Of a stretch of 64,000 bases of DNA, positions 62,388-64,000 are shown in pieces. Position 1 is the first letter of the stretch; each line of letters opens with the position of its first letter. This DNA is from Saprospirales bacterium GYS_P2D. GTDB lineage: Bacteria; Bacteroidota; Bacteroidia; Chitinophagales; Saprospiraceae. The notes beneath the pieces are model-generated. The model searched no databases, was not told the DNA's origin, and saw only the letters and a program-made list of their open reading frames with translations. The stretch is from contig WUUP01000001.1 in NCBI GenBank assembly GCA_009833045.1, positions 303,586-367,585 of the forward strand. Reading direction: 5' to 3'. The position numbers and the translations under genes were made by a program.

Positions 62388-63782
62388 ATGAAGGTGTTTA
62401 GCTATTTTCATATACTCGCTATCGCTCTCATCGTCCTCATGAGTAGCTGCAAATCAGGAAAAATCATGACCAATACGACCGATCCAAAAGATAAAAGTGA
62501 CAGAATGACTCAGCTGGACGAAATACCCAACTCTCAACTGCTAATCACCTATAAGATTGCTAAACCGACATTGCGAGATTCGTTTCAGCAGGTATTGGAT
62601 AGTATTTTCGAAACAGGTATCAATATCCCAGAACAAAACATCAGTGTATCTCTCCGACGGACTGATGACACATCACTTGACATCAAAGATCGACAAGTAC
62701 TGGCTGAGATACCTCTATTGATTAATATCTCTAAGCGATCATTCTTGGGTAATCTCTTCGCCACCGGCCAGATCACACTACACTTGATCAGTGATATCAA
62801 TATTACTCCTCAATGGGAGTTTCAGACAGCGACTCGCCTCGAATACCATGAATGGATCGAAAAGCCAAAAATCGGTGTTGGAGCAGTCTCTCTCCCTGGC
62901 AAATGGCTAATGGATGAAGTCGTCAAGCGAATCAAAGAACGTACTACTACCGAAATAGACCGCAGTATAGCTGAAAATTTCGATCTCCGTCAGCATATCG
63001 CTCCTATAGCAGAGACGCTACTCTCCCCCTACCAGATAGATAGCACGGCAGGTCCCTGGCTCTATATGCAGACAGATAGCATCTATCTATCTCCGATCAT
63101 GGATGGCGAAAAATATAGCATGGGACAGCTCTCGGCCACCCTACAGACATCCGCTCATAGCGCAGCTCCGCCCCACACCGAGCCTGACAGTATACCCGCA
63201 TTCGGGTGGAGAGACATCGTAGAGGATAGGACCATACTACGCCTATGGACTGAAGTCCAATACGAATACCTCGGCAAGATCGCTCAGGCTCAGTTCGTCG
63301 GAAAAACCTTCTCCAGTGGAAAACGAGAGATCACTATCAATGACCTCAGCATATCAGGCAACGATGGTAGACTGGTAGTCAAAGCTGAGGTCGAGGGATC
63401 CTTTGATGGGACCATTGTATTAGTAGGTAGACCGGTGTATGAAGATCATATACTCACAGCAGAAGATGTAGAATGGGACCTCCAAACCAAAAACGTCCTG
63501 CACCAAGCTGCCAGTTGGCTCGGGAAAGGCTACATCATAAAACAACTCGATCAGATGTTGACATTTGATATGAATGAATACATCGAGAAAGCTCAGGAAG
63601 ACATCAGCGCAAAGCTACAGGAGCTCAAAAGCAATCAATCTGTTGATGTCCAAATAGACTGGGGAAAGATTGACTTAGAGCACTTTCATACACACGGGGA
63701 GCACCTCGAGGCTATGCTGAGTGCAGATATGCAGCTTCACATCATCATTGATGATCTGAGGAGACTCAATCCTAAAATTTAA
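62388..63782 (+). CDS. DUF4403 lipoprotein
   Basis: A 464-residue lipoprotein. The start at ATG 62388 puts the lipobox 'VLMSSC' at the normal distance; an upstream in-frame ATG at 62331 would precede it by 19 polar residues. The body matches DUF4403: paired beta/helix modules with 'LPGKWLMDEVVKRIKERTTTEIDRSI' and 'LTAEDVEWDLQTKNVLHQAASWLGKG'. DUF4403 proteins are thought to have a lipid-binding tubular (SMP/BPI-like) fold; the role is unknown. Confidence 0.87.
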   Translation: MKVFSYFHILAIALIVLMSSCKSGKIMTNTTDPKDKSDRMTQLDEIPNSQLLITYKIAKPTLRDSFQQVLDSIFETGINIPEQNISVSLRRTDDTSLDIKDRQVLAEIPLLINISKRSFLGNLFATGQITLHLISDINITPQWEFQTATRLEYHEWIEKPKIGVGAVSLPGKWLMDEVVKRIKERTTTEIDRSIAENFDLRQHIAPIAETLLSPYQIDSTAGPWLYMQTDSIYLSPIMDGEKYSMGQLSATLQTSAHSAAPPHTEPDSIPAFGWRDIVEDRTILRLWTEVQYEYLGKIAQAQFVGKTFSSGKREITINDLSISGNDGRLVVKAEVEGSFDGTIVLVGRPVYEDHILTAEDVEWDLQTKNVLHQAASWLGKGYIIKQLDQMLTFDMNEYIEKAQEDISAKLQELKSNQSVDVQIDWGKIDLEHFHTHGEHLEAMLSADMQLHIIIDDLRRLNPKI

Positions 63783-63835
63783 TCGATAGGACATCGTTAA
63801 ATTCCCTTTAGGACTTTCATCGCATCTCTACATCT

Positions 63836-64000
63836 ATGCCTCTTTATCAATTTGAATTTATTGATGACCCCCTCATCTCATTAGTCAGCTATGTGAAGTA
63901 TCAGGAGCTGACAGAAGATCATATCATGCTGGCATATCCGTACAGCTATTTAGTGTTTGACTATGGAGGCTGTCTGGTGACAGATCAAAAGGGAAATAAA
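63836..64000 (+). CDS. Unknown protein, 5' end only
   Basis: An open frame of 55 codons from ATG 63836 to the right edge (MPLYQFEFIDDPLISLVSYV at the start). It is acidic and soluble, with no signal. It begins 53 bases after the DUF4403 stop. Too short to assign. Confidence 0.55.
   Translation, partial: MPLYQFEFIDDPLISLVSYVKYQELTEDHIMLAYPYSYLVFDYGGCLVTDQKGNK

Overview
The window is chromosomal DNA from a member of the Bacteroidota, most likely a marine or aquatic Saprospiria-type bacterium. The evidence is the set of families seen: type IX secretion cargo with type A and type B C-terminal sorting domains, the PUR-alpha-like DUF3276 protein, the short Lacal_2735-type protein, DUF2911, DUF4199 and DUF4403 proteins, a CzcA pump fused to its outer-membrane channel, TAnnTTTG-type -7 promoter elements, and very weak Shine-Dalgarno sequences. 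The placement at class level is inference. I see no rRNA, tRNA, CRISPR array, prophage or intact insertion sequence.

Layout. 1-8 kb: the 5' end of typA (minus strand), an NhaC-type antiporter, a small secreted-domain-like gene, a two-gene envelope unit (OmpA protein plus coiled-coil/helix-hairpin-helix protein), then comEC and a four-repeat ComEA-like gene. 8-12 kb: a lone ABC exporter half-transporter, DUF3276, and a PAS histidine kinase with a single-domain response regulator. 12-17.5 kb: a five-gene minus-strand unit encoding a cytosolic coiled-coil protein, a membrane-anchored PspA-like coiled-coil protein, a substrate-binding protein fused to an OmpA peptidoglycan-binding domain, a permease with extra segments, and an ATPase. 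This is the most unusual system in the window. 17.7-25.6 kb: arginine deiminase family enzyme, thioesterase, YihY/BrkB, two GlsB-like membrane proteins, VOC protein, folC, thioredoxin-like protein, msrB and a CNNM/CBS membrane protein.

26-30.6 kb: a tightly packed six-gene photolyase unit (DUF2805, SDR-like, Lacal_2735-like, flavin reductase, DUF2256, FeS-type photolyase) preceded by a type IX cargo gene. 30.8-36 kb: trmN6, an AI-2E-family permease, stress proteins (Dps, USP, DUF4199) and MarC. 36-42.8 kb: a divalent-cation RND efflux operon (His-rich exported protein, CzcA-OMF fusion, adaptor) and a quinone oxidoreductase. 43-45.5 kb: an AT-rich stretch with a lipoprotein gene and palindromic repeats in 182-bp tandem that also flank a metallo-beta-lactamase-fold hydrolase.

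45.4-53 kb: ABC1 kinase with TetR regulator, an ECF sigma factor, an XRE regulator, and a stress-type set (YtxH, a YqjE-like membrane protein, aldehyde dehydrogenase, a Pmp3-like protein, BON-LysM protein, DUF2911). 53-57 kb: a large type IX secreted protein and ypdA. 57-60.5 kb: two tandem paralogues of unknown function with a GerE-only LuxR protein between them. 60.7-64 kb: a 51-residue membrane protein behind a near-consensus promoter, two lipoproteins (one DUF4403), and the start of an unknown gene.

Taken together, much of the window concerns envelope maintenance and stress: OmpA-anchored proteins, membrane-shaping coiled coils, light and oxidative damage repair, metal efflux and small general-stress membrane proteins.
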